The notes beneath the pieces were generated by a model. The model did not search any database, had not been told where the DNA came from, and saw only the letters and a list, made by a program, of their open reading frames with translations. 64,000 bases of DNA from Pachypanchax playfairii (lineage: Eukaryota > Chordata > Actinopteri > Cyprinodontiformes > Aplocheilidae), in NCBI GenBank assembly GCA_006937955.1, contig SSNP01000131.1, positions 1 to 64,000 on the forward strand, read 5' to 3'. Below, in pieces: positions 10,864-20,758 of this stretch (the first letter of the stretch is position 1; every line of letters starts with the position of its first letter). The translations under genes and the position numbers were made by a program.

Positions 10864-11212
10864 GGGTGGCTGTGGCTCAGGTGGTAGAGCGGTCGTCTGG
10901 CAACTGGAGAGTCACCGACTTGAATCATCGCTCCGCCCGGAAAAGATCTCCAGGCCGTTGTGTCCTTGGATAAAACTTCACCCATCCTGCCTCTTTGGTG
11001 TTGGTTGGAGAGTCCAGTGGCGCCGGTGTCTAGCAGCCTCACCTCTGTCAGTGTGTGTCCCAGGAGAGCTGTGGCTACAACATGTGTGTAGTTTATCACC
11101 ATCAAACATGTGTGTGTGTGAAGGGTGAATGACAAACTGTAGTGTAACGTGCTTTGGGAGTCATAGGACTTGAGAAAAGCACTGTAGAAGTACAAGCCAT
11201 TTACCATTTGTT
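10864..11212 (+). repeat. tRNA-derived SINE, type 2
   Basis: A pol III box A (TGGCTCAGGTGGTAGAGC, about 10873-10890) and box B-like ACTTGAATCATCGC (about 10918) lie the usual 40-50 bp apart. They are followed by a body ending 'aagccatttaccat'. The same unit in reverse is at 13455-13770; related copies are at 48083-48344, 33170-33290 and 36590-36710. It lacks a closing acceptor stem, so it is not a tRNA gene. Confidence 0.65.
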
Positions 11213-11314
11213 ATTGTATTCTTGTTTCTTTTTGTATTTTTGTCTCATAGCCTTTTATTTTTTTATCTGTAAGTGTATTTAAATTTTAATTGCCCGGCCT
11301 TGAGAGAATGTAAG

Positions 11315-11435
11315 GCTGTCATCCTCTGATCAGGAGGTGAGCGGTTTGATCCCAGGCCCTGGCAGGCTATGTGTCAAAGTATCCTTGGGCAGAATACTGA
11401 ACCCCAAAACTGCCCCCTAGGTGCCATTCCTTACC
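11315..11435 (+). repeat. tRNA-derived SINE, type 1
   Basis: Box B GGTTTGATCCC (about 11342-11352) is followed by the shared tail phrase 'aagtatccttgggcagaatactgaacccc', as in the copy near 10200. Confidence 0.6.
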
Positions 11436-12680
11436 TACTAGACTAAGTTCCCCTCATTCAACTTCTTCCTTATTCCCAACTCTGAAGGATCAGATCTGTT
11501 CATTGAGGATGGCTTTGAAGTCTTTAGATAGAAGGTGCAGCTGTGTTTCTGTGAAATTACATTGTGATTCTCCTTATTATTTTGGGCAAGCTTTGTTAGC
11601 AGATCTGCTGTTAATCTAAATATTACCATTGACTGACATGGATGCATATTTTAGGGCATGGGCAATTAATTATTTGATAAGAATTTTAGTGAAAACCAAG
11701 TTGTTTTTTTCCAGGATGGATGAGATGGAGCTAATCTTTTAGTGCGACAGATCGACAGTTTAATATACAGTCTGAGAGACACAGCACAGTTTAAATTTCA
11801 CAAACATGTTCACAAACAGAAAACTCAGTGATTGCCACAGAAGTGGAAATCATCTAGCTTAATTAAATGCCATAATCACAATTACACTGAAAGAGTTAAG
11901 CAGACTCACTCATATTAAATACTCATGCAGTACACAAACACCCCATCCGTGGCTAACAAGCTTGCATTTGCCAAAGCATGATGCTGCATCAGTGGAATTA
12001 GCTGAAATAGAAACAACAGCATTTTCCTTTTTTAAGACTTCAAGCAGGGCAATGTTTCATAACAGACCATATGTAATCTGGGCTAAATGACATTGCAATA
12101 TTCTAAACTGTATCTTAACCCAGGAAACTTAAGCTTTGGTCACAATGACTGGTACAATCAAATGGGACTGCACTACAAACAAGTTTTGGAACATTTTCTA
12201 TGGCCTCCTAAACGTACCCTTATAAGAATCCAGCATTTATAGCCCTCTTTGAAATGTGTGGCCAGATTGATGGTCTTGTCCAAGATTTTCTATAATTTGC
12301 ACAATACGAAGAATTTGACTCGTAAGGCAAAACACAGAAACTTCTTTCACCAAGGCAGCCATTTATCAGTGTCAATTTCAGATAAGAACGATGGACAAAA
12401 GATAAAATAAAAACAATTACACATGAAGATACAGAGGAAAAAAAGTTCTTCTCACACACTGCCCCCTATAGGCACTGCATGAGGTTGAAAAAACCGTCGG
12501 CTGGGGAAAAAAAAACAAAAATCACAAGACACTGTGAGCACCTTCTGAGAATCTGAATGCAGTCTGTAAAGTGAGAATGTATGTGTGAGGTTATGAAAAC
12601 ACTGTTACTGGGCGACGCTCCAGATGTCTAAGGAAATCATCCTTGAAAGTCTGTCTGACCATAGTTAAGGCACCTGGAGG
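11436..12680. other. Intergenic DNA, nothing recognised
   Basis: No coding, RNA or repeat signature was identified. Short frames on both strands have no family resemblance. Confidence 0.4.
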
Positions 12681-12689
12681 AGGAGGGGA

Positions 12690-12701
12690 GTGTGTGAGTG
12701 T

Positions 12702-12756
<55 letters not shown>
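12690..12756. repeat. (GT)n followed by an uninterrupted run of 41 G
   Basis: A GT/GTGA tract passes directly into a homopolymer of 41 guanines (12716-12756). It can form G-quadruplexes and is prone to length errors. The proline-rich frame seen on the other strand is simply this tract read as CCC codons. Confidence 0.95.
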
Positions 12757-12875
12757 CTGTGTGTCCCATCAGCAAGATTTTCAGGAGGGGTTGGAATAGT
12801 TTTGCCTTCAGGTCTAGCCAAATAAGATAAGAGAAATTAGGGGCAGCCTGAGGAATTCAACAGTCTTGAGTCCAT

Positions 12876-13362
12876 ACACTCTCAGAAATAGAGGTATGAG
12901 ACAAGAAAATTTTTGTACCTTTAAGTACATTTTTAAAAATGTTCCCTCAAAAGTACAATATTGGTCTTTAAAGGGTGGACCTGGACTACAGGGTACACCC
13001 CCAGCGACAAGAATTTGTATGCTTCTTGTCGCTGGGGGTGTACCTTGTAGTCCAGGTCCATTTTTGTACCTTATGAAGTTGTACCACTAAAACAGTAAAA
13101 TTATGCCACATTTTGAAGTCTAAAACCAACATTTTGAAACATAATATTGAAAATGATGGATCAAACTTAATAAAATGGAGATTAACCAGCCTTGGCCAGG
13201 GTTGTAGGTGCAGTTGAAATGGTACAAATTTGTACTTTATATCAACGTGAACACTCTAAGGGGCATTTCTGACCTTTTATTGTACTTTTAAGGGAACATT
13301 TAAAAAATTTACCTATAGGTACAAAAATGTTCTTGTCTCATACCTCTATTTCTGAGAGTTTA
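12876..13362. mobile_element. MITE with long terminal inverted repeats and an internal palindrome
   Basis: ACTCTCAGAAATAGAGGTAT at the left end (from 12878) is matched in inverse at 13340-13360. The inverted similarity continues through GAGACAAGAA and TTTTTGTACC. The interior carries a second perfect-looking hairpin (12976-13060). No coding capacity. Confidence 0.75.
12976..13060. repeat. 38-bp hairpin inside the MITE
   Basis: Arms 12976-13013 and 13023-13060 are reverse complements with one mismatch and a 9-nt loop. The core is TACACCCCCAGCGACAAGAA. Such a structure may be a small nested palindromic insertion. Confidence 0.85.
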
Positions 13363-13454
13363 TGGTGGAAACCCGAAACAGCCAAATTGGACCAAATTAC
13401 TAGAAAAAAAACAGCCAATCATTTCTCCACTCCGAGTCTAGCCTGCAGCTTCTC

Positions 13455-13770
13455 TAAATGGTAAATGGCGTGTATTTGTATAGCGCTTTACTCAGGCCCT
13501 ACGACCCCCAAAGCGCTTCACACTACAGTATGTCATTCACCCATTCACACACACACTCACGTTTGTTGATGATGAACTACACACATGTTTGTAGCCACAG
13601 CTGTCCTGGGACACACAGTGATAGAGGCGAGGCTGCCAGACACTAGCGCCGCCGGACCCTCTGGCCACCACCCAAGGACACAACGGCCAGGCAACGGCGA
13701 CCTCACAACGGCGACCTACCTGTTACCAGATGACCTGCTCTACCGCCTGAGCCACGCCCGCCCCTCTTCT
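13455..13770 (-). repeat. tRNA-derived SINE, type 2 (reverse)
   Basis: Begins 'aaatggtaaatggcgtgtatttgtatagcgctt' style body and ends with an inverted box A (GCTCTACCGCCTGAGCCACG, about 13738-13757). It is the mirror of the unit at 10864-11212. Confidence 0.65.
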
Positions 13771-14380
13771 CTAAGGTGGCACCGATCCTTCTAGTAAGAT
13801 CCAGTACTGCTCCCAGCTTGCGGTTCTGTTCCAGAAGCATATCTGACAGTTTGCGATCCCGTTACTGGACCATTTTGTGGTCCAGATCCCCAAACTTTTT
13901 AGTCTGAGTGGTGCCATATAATGCCCATCCATTCCATACATTTTAAACTTGTCAATACATCAGGTAACCAACCGCCAGCGCCAATCAGCAGGTATCCCAC
14001 TATCATTAATCATAATATATACACACATTCTCCATGTCTTCGACAGCTAGAACAGACAGGCCCATCATCTTCCACTGACCCCTGGAATCCATGATGTATC
14101 ATGTGTCAAATCCGGGCATGATGGCTCCCCCTTACTGAGCCTTAAAGGAACTTAAGGCAGCTTTACAAAATCTGACTCAGTGCTGCCGCGACAGGCGCTG
14201 TGGCTAACTGCAGCCACCAGCCAAGCCGGCACGGGAGCGCGCACAGACACTTTACAGACGGTTCGTCTTCACAGCACTGCACCGGGGAGGCTAACATACT
14301 TCACGTCAGGTCTCTCCACTCTGTTATTTGATTTGATCTCATCATTTTCATACTGTATCAGGCTCTAAACACGACCTATA
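13771..14380. other. Probable repeat, unclassified
   Basis: Read on the minus strand the segment about 13800-14110 gives tantalising coding-like text with several stops (for example WLPDVLTSLKCMEWMGIIW), suggesting a decayed mobile-element frame. I cannot name the family. 14110-14380 is GC-richer and may be part of the element carrying the frame at 14389-14713. Confidence 0.3.
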
Positions 14381-14388
14381 ATGTTTTC

Positions 14389-14713
14389 TCACCTGGTCAC
14401 AAGGAAATGAGCCATGTCAGCATCCGTTTTCACTCCCAAATGCAGCTGAAGTTCCCTCCATGAACCGAACGTATATCCAATATTTATGCGGGTGCCTGCC
14501 CGGCTTCGGTCATGTTTTTTTTTAGACTCACGAGATGCCGCTGATAAAGTCTTTTTTCTTCGTGGTGCCACTTTTTTGGGGGGTGAGAGTGGATGCAGGT
14601 CGTTTGATGGCTGCAGAAACATCCATAAGTATACCTTCAGTGTTTGAATCCAAGTCCACGGCGGCCATGTACTTCCTGTTCAAGAGCTGTCGGCAACGCG
14701 CATGCAGCGTCAA
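14389..14713 (-). pseudogene. Possible first exon of a TE-borne or host gene, frame-disrupted
   Basis: Two overlapping minus-strand frames look like one exon. The upstream one (from 14713) begins MTLHARCRQLLNRKYMAAVD; the downstream one (14622-14389) is basic and ends RTRINIGYTFGSWREL-like followed by KTDADMAHFLVTR (the exact text there is SRAGTRINIGYTFGSW). The pattern 'R-x-N-I-G-x-x-F-x-x-W-R-x-L…K-x-D-A-x-x-A-x-F-L' recurs in many uncharacterised fish proteins. Just after ACCAG the sequence is GTGAGA, a good splice donor, so the exon would end near 14394. Because the two frames are not continuous, one may be a chance overlap or a frameshift may have occurred. Function unknown. Confidence 0.4.
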
Positions 14714-14889
14714 TTTACGTCACATCCCTACAACTGCGCGGGAAATTCGGACGTCGAACTGCAGCGCATTATGTAGCACACATCGTTTCCAAGGCAACAG
14801 ACATATATGCGGATGGCCTCGTTATTTTGGGTTTTTAATGCTTCATGACCCATTAGCATTGAATAAACTGGAAATGCATGTGTAGTTTT

Positions 14890-15894
14890 TCACAAATCTT
14901 GCCCTGAGTCCCTTTAAATTTGAAAAAACTTTGTCAAATTTGTTGAATGATCATGAAACCAGATGCATAATTTTCGATTCAAACAGCTTATGGAGAAGAA
15001 ATAAAGAGACGCATACACGAAGCAGGAATCGGGTGGGTGGGGCGGGGGGCAAGTAAGAAATGCGTGTGTCCTCAGCAGAGGGCAACTGTACAAATGCTAT
15101 TTCCTTACTTTAAAAAAATCCCAGAGTGGTTTTTGGCTTAATACACGCATTTCTCAGTAATCCTCCTGCATCCTGCGCTCTGAGCAGCTGCTCCACTCTC
15201 TCCTGAAAAATAACTAACTGTAACAATGTTACACCAGGACCTGTTTGGCACGTCCGCACTACCCCTGCAGATTAAACACACATGCAGAGAGCTGCAAAAG
15301 TCTGAAGCAAGACACTAAACACCACCTTTTTATAGTATTTTACTTTCTAAAAATGCCTCAGTGAAAATGTGCGTTTGGCTGTGAGTTCACCATTTTATTC
15401 AAGCAGCTTGAAGGGCAGCACTCACAAGGAGGGGGCCTGGAAGAAAGATGGGATTTTAGGTAAATTGAGCATTTTACTACCTGGTCGGGAAATAACTTGA
15501 GAATATGAGTTATATTTTAGGACAAATGAAGACTTTATAACACCAGAGGTATATAAGTTTTTATCATATATGTGCCTATGTCAGATGTTGAAAGCTGTAA
15601 AATAGCACAACACAGGACTTTTAAAACAACTCATGTTATTCATGTATTTTATATTATAAAAGCTACATGCATGCTGTACAATTGTTATTTTATGCAAGGT
15701 TTTCGAGGAGGAAACAGCTTCTAACTCTGGATTTTAAATTATTTCTGTTTCAAAGGACATTTGAATGTATTTGGTCAACTTTTGGGAAGGATGCTGTGGT
15801 TTCTCAGGTTTACTACAAATTACCTCAGGGCAGTTTTTTTTACTGGCTTCCATTCAGTCCACAGTGCAGCTACTCTTTGCCGCTGGTCATTGTC
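14890..15894. other. Intergenic DNA, nothing recognised
   Basis: AT-rich, no gene or element boundaries seen. The frame at 15667-15990 is partly built from the repeat starting at about 15895 and is not considered real. Confidence 0.4.
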
Positions 15895-16096
15895 AAATTG
15901 CAACTGCTTGCGTTGAAGACTTGGCAATGTGATTTGTTGTGGAACCAGATAGTCCGGATGTGGAATAGTTATTGTAAACAAGCCGGCTGAGATCAAAATC
16001 AATTACAATGTAACTTTATTTTCAACATCAGTAGGACATTAGACTGTTGTGTGAGTATTTCACTGTAAAATTCTTATATATTGCATCTTTAATTTG
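15895..16096. repeat. Diverged copy of the MITE at 26176-26519
   Basis: Shares phrases with 26280-26515, including 'gttgaagacttggca', 'agccggctgagat', 'ctttattttcaacatca' and 'gacattagactgttgtgtg'. The left end is lost and the right end is decayed. Confidence 0.7.
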
Positions 16097-16385
16097 ACTG
16101 AGCTAAATATAGAGTGCACATTAAAGAATTTTAAAAACTTTGGCTTTCCATACTGTTCGTGCACCCTATCTGACACCTTTCGATCGGCCTCTATTTAATT
16201 GCTCTCTTTCTGATTTGTGATGGCTATTTAAAAGGTCCGATTTGATACTCAAAATCTATTTTTTCCGACATCTCCCTCTTATAGTATACTACTTTCTAAA
16301 ACTTGACTCATCTGTCATTTGGCCCATTATATAGCTGAAACTACAGTCACTTTCCTATTCCCAAAGTAAACCAAACCATGCATAG
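16097..16385. other. Short interval with decayed repeat end
   Basis: Contains a 'gatactcaaaatctattttttccgacatctccc' type repeat end near 16240-16276, reminiscent of the repeat at 648-760. Otherwise nothing is recognised. Confidence 0.3.
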
Positions 16386-17265
16386 ACAGCAAATTCAAAA
16401 GTGTTAAATTTCCAGTGTTAGTGTTAAAATTACAGTGTTAATTTAACTCTTTTTTAGTCTTTTTAACTCCATGAGAGTAAATTCCTCAAAAGAGTTGATG
16501 TTAATTTCGGGAGTTACATTTAAGCAACTCTGTCAAGTGTTGAATTTAAAATTAACTCTGAACAGAGTTGCTCATCAGAGCTGGGCGGGGGGGCGGAGCC
16601 AATGCCCGGGTCTGAGTTTTACCCAAAATGCACTTGGAGGCTTGATCCTCAATTTAATTGTAAATTTGTGCATCATAAAGCTCTGTGTAAGAGTTAGAAA
16701 TAAAGCCAATCATGAAGCACAACATTTTATTCAATACTTTACACCTACTACATTATTAAAATCAGTCGGTCTTTTAAATCTTTCAGCAACCGTGACTCAA
16801 ACCTGACTGAGGTAACCTAATACAAGCTGCCTATTATATAATATTGTAGTTCTCAGACTTTGAGCTTCTCTGAACTGAAATTGTGAAGGGGGTCTTCACC
16901 TGCTTCTCTCATCTGTGGTAGAGGTCTTCCTATGTTTATGTCACAGCGTGCTCATCAGACAGTCTCAAATGTAAACAATCAATGACAATGTTGTCCATTA
17001 CAAAAGTTGTGCTTAACTCTATGTGGAGTTAAACAGGCAACACTAATAGTGTTAACTTTTAACTCTATGGTTAAGTGTTAAAAAGTGTTTATAAGTGTTA
17101 ACTTTTAACTACAGACAGAGTTAAAATAAACTCCATCTCAGTGTTAAATGCCTAAAACTTTCAAAATTGTTGTTTTAACACTTTGTGGTGTGGACCCATA
17201 TAGACACTTTGAATGTGTTGAATTTAACTCCAGTAGAGTTAAATCAACCCTGTAGAATTTGCTGT
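16386..17265. mobile_element. Non-autonomous DNA transposon rich in GTGTTAA/TTAACTC motifs
   Basis: Terminal inverted repeats ACAGCAAATTC (16386-16396) and GAATTTGCTGT (17255-17265). The subterminal regions are full of GTGTTAA and TTTTAACTC motifs in both orientations. Part of it (17022-17265) is repeated at 17901-18159 with several differences, so it is a family rather than a local duplication. No transposase is encoded and the superfamily is uncertain. Confidence 0.65.
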
Positions 17266-17596
17266 GTAGTTTTATTAGTTTTTTTTATATTATGTAATCA
17301 TGAATAGATGAAAACTTTTCAGTCCTCCGGTTCACCAAGTAGATTTTACTACGAAGATAAATGTTGTGTAAAAGTTTGAACATTTTCATAACCGCTGCAC
17401 CAGGAATAAAATTAAGTATAATAATAATAATATAATAATAGTTTTTACTGTGTTTATTTAAAAATTGCATTTTTCTTCATGTTTGATACTTTATTTTCAT
17501 CTTTTTATTTTTCATTTTCACTTTTTAAGTGTTTAGAAAGAGTCACGGAAGTCAAACCACACTGGAGGAAACAAGGGAAAGAAAGAAGAGAGAAAG

Positions 17597-17666
17597 ATGG
17601 AGTCCATATTATTGGAGCAGTCAGCCACAGTGGATGAGCTGGTGGAAGCCTGCATCCATGCCTTTG
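17597..17666 (+). CDS. Possible orphan first coding exon of a RasGRP-like Ras exchange factor
   Basis: An ATG in a fair context opens MESILLEQSATVDELVEACI then HAF and a G before GTTTGT, so the exon would end in phase 1. RasGRP proteins start their REM domain with an '(E/D)-E-L-x-x-x-C-I-x-x-F-D' motif shortly after the initiator, and the split aspartate codon G|AY would complete FD here. The match is short but specific. No following exon (the rest of REM, CDC25 domain, EF hands, C1) was found; an 'n' lies only 180 bp downstream at 17845 and mobile elements fill the next kilobases. It may be the true first exon before a very long intron, a remnant, or chance. Confidence 0.42.
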
Positions 17667-17845
17667 GTTTGTTGTTAAAGTTATTACAAAAATTCAGCTA
17701 AAATATGCTCATTTTCCTTTTATTAATGATTTCAAAAACTTAAAATTAGGACTTTAATAAATCCTTTGGTATTTTCTGACATTCTCATAGGTCTTTTTAG
17801 TAATAAAAAAATGTGAAATGTTTTGGAATTGTGAGAATTCAAATN

Positions 17846-17900
17846 GACAGACTCAATACAGAGGAATCATCTGGCGTCCGCTCCTTGCTGCCACTCTCCT
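17846..17900 (-). repeat. Inverted fragment of the solo LTR next to an assembly 'n'
   Basis: From about 17853 to 17900 the sequence is the reverse complement of about 20214-20261 (solo LTR, right part). It begins just after the 'n' at 17845 and ends exactly at the point corresponding to the Tc1 insertion site, which is suspicious for misassembly. Confidence 0.7.
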
Positions 17901-18159
17901 TGTGGAGTTAAACAGGCAACACTAATAGTGTTAACTTTTAACTCTATGGTCAAGTGTTAAAAAAATCAACACTGATCAGTGTTTATAAGTGTTACATTTT
18001 AACTACAGACAGAGTTAAAATAAACTCCATCTCAGTGTTAAATGCCTAAAACTTTCAAAAGTGTTGTTTTAACACTTTGCGGTGTGGACCCATATAGACA
18101 CTTTGAATGTGTTGAATTCAACTCCAGTAGAGTTAAATCAACCCTGTAGAATTTGCTGT
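17901..18159. mobile_element. 3' part of a second GTGTTAA-rich MITE copy
   Basis: Aligns to 17022-17265 with scattered substitutions and an insertion of about 14-16 bp, and ends at the same GAATTTGCTGT terminus (18149-18159). The 5' part is missing at the junction with 17900. Confidence 0.7.
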
Positions 18160-18490
18160 GTAGATCTTAACTTACTTCATACGCATCTACCACTATTGGA
18201 AAGATAAACAATTACACTCAATCCAGTACATGCTTAGATATTTACTGACAACTCCCTGCTTCTGGATTTTTTGTTTATTCATTTGTTTTTGTTTGTTTGT
18301 TTTATCAATAAATATACACAATAATTTTAATTGGCCATCTCCTTGAGTTTTATTAGTGTTTTTAAGTCATTTTCTAAGGTGGACCTCTGAATATTGTCTG
18401 AAACATTTTGGACATGAAAGTGACATTTATTTGCAATATAAAATAGGTACAAGATTTCCTTGTATAAATATACTGTATAAGACAACATGT
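18160..18490. other. Intergenic DNA, nothing recognised
   Basis: AT-rich sequence without features. Confidence 0.4.
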
Positions 18491-18609
18491 TGTCAGGTAT
18501 CTGGGTCTGTGTGCGTGTGGGTATGTTTGTTTCTTACCTGTCTTCCCAGGGCGTGGCTATCAGGCGCGGATCAACTGGGAGCAATGTGGCATCAGCAGCG
18601 CAGGACATA

Positions 18610-20211
18610 CAGTGGGGCAAAAAAGTATTTAGTCAGCCACCAATTGTGTAAGTTCTCCCACTTAAAAAGATCAGAGAGGCCTGTAATTTTCATCATAGGT
18701 ATACCTCAACTATGAGAGACAAAATGAGGAAAAAAAATCCAGAAAATCACATTGTCTGATTTTTAAAGAATTTATTTGCAAATTATGGTGGAAAATAAGT
18801 ATTTGGTCAATAACAAAAGTTAATCTCAATACTTTGTTATATAACCTTTGTTGGCAATGACAGAGGTCAAACGTTTTCTGTAAGTCTTCACAAGGTTTTC
18901 ACACACTGTTGCTGGTATTTTGGCCCATTCCTCCATGCAGATCTCCCCTAGAGCAGTGATGTTTTGGGGCTGACGCTGGGCAACACGGACTTTCAACTCC
19001 CTCCAGAGATTTTCTATGGGGTTGAGATCTGGAGACTGGCTAGGCCACTCCAGGACCTTGAAATGCTTCTTACGAAGCCACTCCTTCGTTGCCCGGGCGG
19101 TGTGTTTGGGATCATTGTCATGCTGAAAGACCCAGCCACGTCTCATTTTCAATGCCCTTGCTGATGGAAGGAGGTTTTCACTCAAAATCTTACGATACAT
19201 GGCCCCATTCATTCTTTCCTTTACACGGATCAGTCGTCCTGGTCCCCTTGCAGAAAAACAGCCCCAAAGCATGATGTTTCCACCCCCATGCTTTACAGTA
19301 GGTATGGTGTTCTTTGGATCCAACTCAGCATTCTTTCCCCTCCAAACACGACAAGTTGAGTTTCTACCAAAAAGTTCTATTTTGGTTTCATCTGACCATA
19401 TGATGTTCTCCCAATCCTCTTCTGGATCATCCAAATGCTCTCTAGCAAACCGCAGACGGGCCTGGACGTGTCCTGGCTTCAGCAGGGGGACACGTCTGGC
19501 ACTGCAGGATTTGAGTCCCTGGCGGCGTAGTGTGTTACTGATGGTAGCCTTTGTTACTTTGGTCCCAGCTCTCTGCAGGTCATTCACTAGGTCCCTCCGT
19601 GTGGTTCTGGGATTTTTGCTCACCGTTCTTGTGATCATTTTGACCCCACGGGGTGAGATCTTGCGTGGAGCCCCAGATCGAGGGAGATTATCAGTGGTCT
19701 TGTATGTCTTCCATTTTCTAATAATTGCTCCCACAGTTGATTTCTTCACACCAAGCTGCTTACCTATTGCAGATTCAGTCTTCCCAGCCTGGTGAAGGTC
19801 TACAATTTTGTTTCTGGTGTCCTTTGACAGCTCTTTGGTCTTGGCCATAGTGGAGTTTGGAGCGTGACTGTTTGAGGTTGTGGACAGGTGTCTTTTATAC
19901 TGATAACGAGTTCACACAGGTGCCATTAATACAGGTAACGAGTGGAGGACCGAGGAGCCTCTTAAAGAAGTTACAGGTCTGTGAAAGCCAGAAATCTTAC
20001 TTGTTTGTAGGTGACCAAATACTTATTTTCCACCATAATTTGCAAATAAATTCTTTAAAAATCAGACAATGTGATTTTCTGGATTTTTTTCCCTCATTTT
20101 GTCTCTCATAGTTGAGGTATACCTATGATGAAAATTACAGGCCTCTCTGATCTTTTTAAGTGGGAGAACTTACACAATTGGTGGCTGACTAAATACTTTT
20201 TTGCCCCACTG
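18610..20211 (-). mobile_element. Tc1-like transposon copy 1, structurally complete, 1602 bp
   Basis: Inverted repeats of 200 bp (18610-18809 and 20012-20211) start CAGTGGGGCAAAAAAGTATT. Each repeat has an outer AAGTATTTAGTCA and an inner AAGTATTTGGTCA direct-repeat-like motif, i.e. an IR/DR layout as in Sleeping Beauty-type elements. TA duplications flank it (18608-18609, 20212-20213). It lies within the solo LTR and is therefore younger. Confidence 0.95.
18826..19848 (-). CDS. Tc1-like DD34E transposase, copy 1, intact
   Basis: 340 residues, the usual full length. Residues 1-110 form the paired-like bipartite helix-turn-helix DNA-binding region (SAIGKQLGVKKSTVGAIIRK; second half TKATISNTLRRQGLKS) linked by the GRPR-like PRSGAPRKISPR. 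The catalytic domain shows D153 (WSDET), D244 (FQHDNDPKHT) and E279 (SPDLNPIENLW), exactly the DD34E spacing and numbering of the Sleeping Beauty family, plus the glycine-rich KHGGGNIMLWG box. The enzyme would cut and paste the element at TA sites. Private residue relative to the other copies: Gly301 where they have Glu. No frame damage is visible. Confidence 0.95.
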   Translation of the reverse strand: MAKTKELSKDTRNKIVDLHQAGKTESAIGKQLGVKKSTVGAIIRKWKTYKTTDNLPRSGAPRKISPRGVKMITRTVSKNPRTTRRDLVNDLQRAGTKVTKATISNTLRRQGLKSCSARRVPLLKPGHVQARLRFAREHLDDPEEDWENIIWSDETKIELFGRNSTCRVWRGKNAELDPKNTIPTVKHGGGNIMLWGCFSARGPGRLIRVKERMNGAMYRKILSENLLPSARALKMRRGWVFQHDNDPKHTARATKEWLRKKHFKVLEWPSQSPDLNPIENLWRELKVRVAQRQPQNITALGEICMEEWAKIPATVCENLVKTYRKRLTSVIANKGYITKY

Positions 20212-20758
20212 TATAAGGAGAGTGGCAGCAAGGAGCGGACGCCAGATGATTCCTCTGTATTGAGTGGTATAAGGCCGACTGTAGCATAAACCTTTGACAG
20301 CTTGAATTAACCAGACCTTGGATTAACCTTACCTGTTCCCTCGAACCAGATCCTCCTGCTCGGACTCCCCCCGACCAGCGCAGCTTCCACCCTGTGGCAG
20401 GTTTCCGCTGGCGGTTCCCAGACCGCAAAGCCGCCGTCTGTTCCCCAACCCTTGGAACTACTCTGTGCCTGCTTCAGTCTCCTACTGCCTCGTCTGTGCT
20501 CCCGGGCTCTCTCTGGTCTCCGCCTATCTGTCCGCCCTCCAACGCACACGCCAGCCTCAGTCCCGGATCTCTGGGTCCTCCTCCTGAAGCCATCCCTCGC
20601 CATTAAAACAGTAAGATTACCTCTCTCATTCACTATCCACTCCCGCATCATCCCGGATTGTCTCACTAACCTGTTCATCCTCTGCGCAGAACCCGGTTCC
20701 TCTCTGCTCCGACACTGCTCCTAGCTGTACGCTCCCTCCTGTGTCCTGAAACCCGACA

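Larger units (their letters stand above)
18491..20758. mobile_element. Probable solo LTR split by a Tc1 insertion
   Basis: Left part 18491-18609 starts TGTCAGGTATCTGGG; right part 20212-20758 ends GAAACCCGACA, giving TG…CA with short inverted ends. With the 1602-bp Tc1 and one TA removed the unit is about 660 bp. The right part is GC- and pyrimidine-rich, as in several fish Gypsy/ERV-type LTRs. I could not find a matching target-site duplication ('catgt' left, 'gatct' right), so the boundaries are provisional. Its orientation is unknown. Confidence 0.5.

Noticed and set aside
10864..10940. tRNA gene
   Set aside because: Box A and B are present, but no 7-bp acceptor stem closes the structure and the unit is repeated with a SINE body elsewhere.
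12591..12821. Proline-rich frame and its glycine-rich partner on the plus strand
   Set aside because: Both are translations of the poly-G and GT tract.
15667..15990. 107-residue plus-strand frame as a gene
   Set aside because: Its second half lies in a diverged MITE copy and it has no recognisable domain or splice context.
19199..19795. 198-residue frame opposite the Tc1 transposase (also at 23453-24049, 49020-49616, 54109-54705)
   Set aside because: It is the antisense of the transposase coding region and recurs only because the transposase does; no family resemblance.
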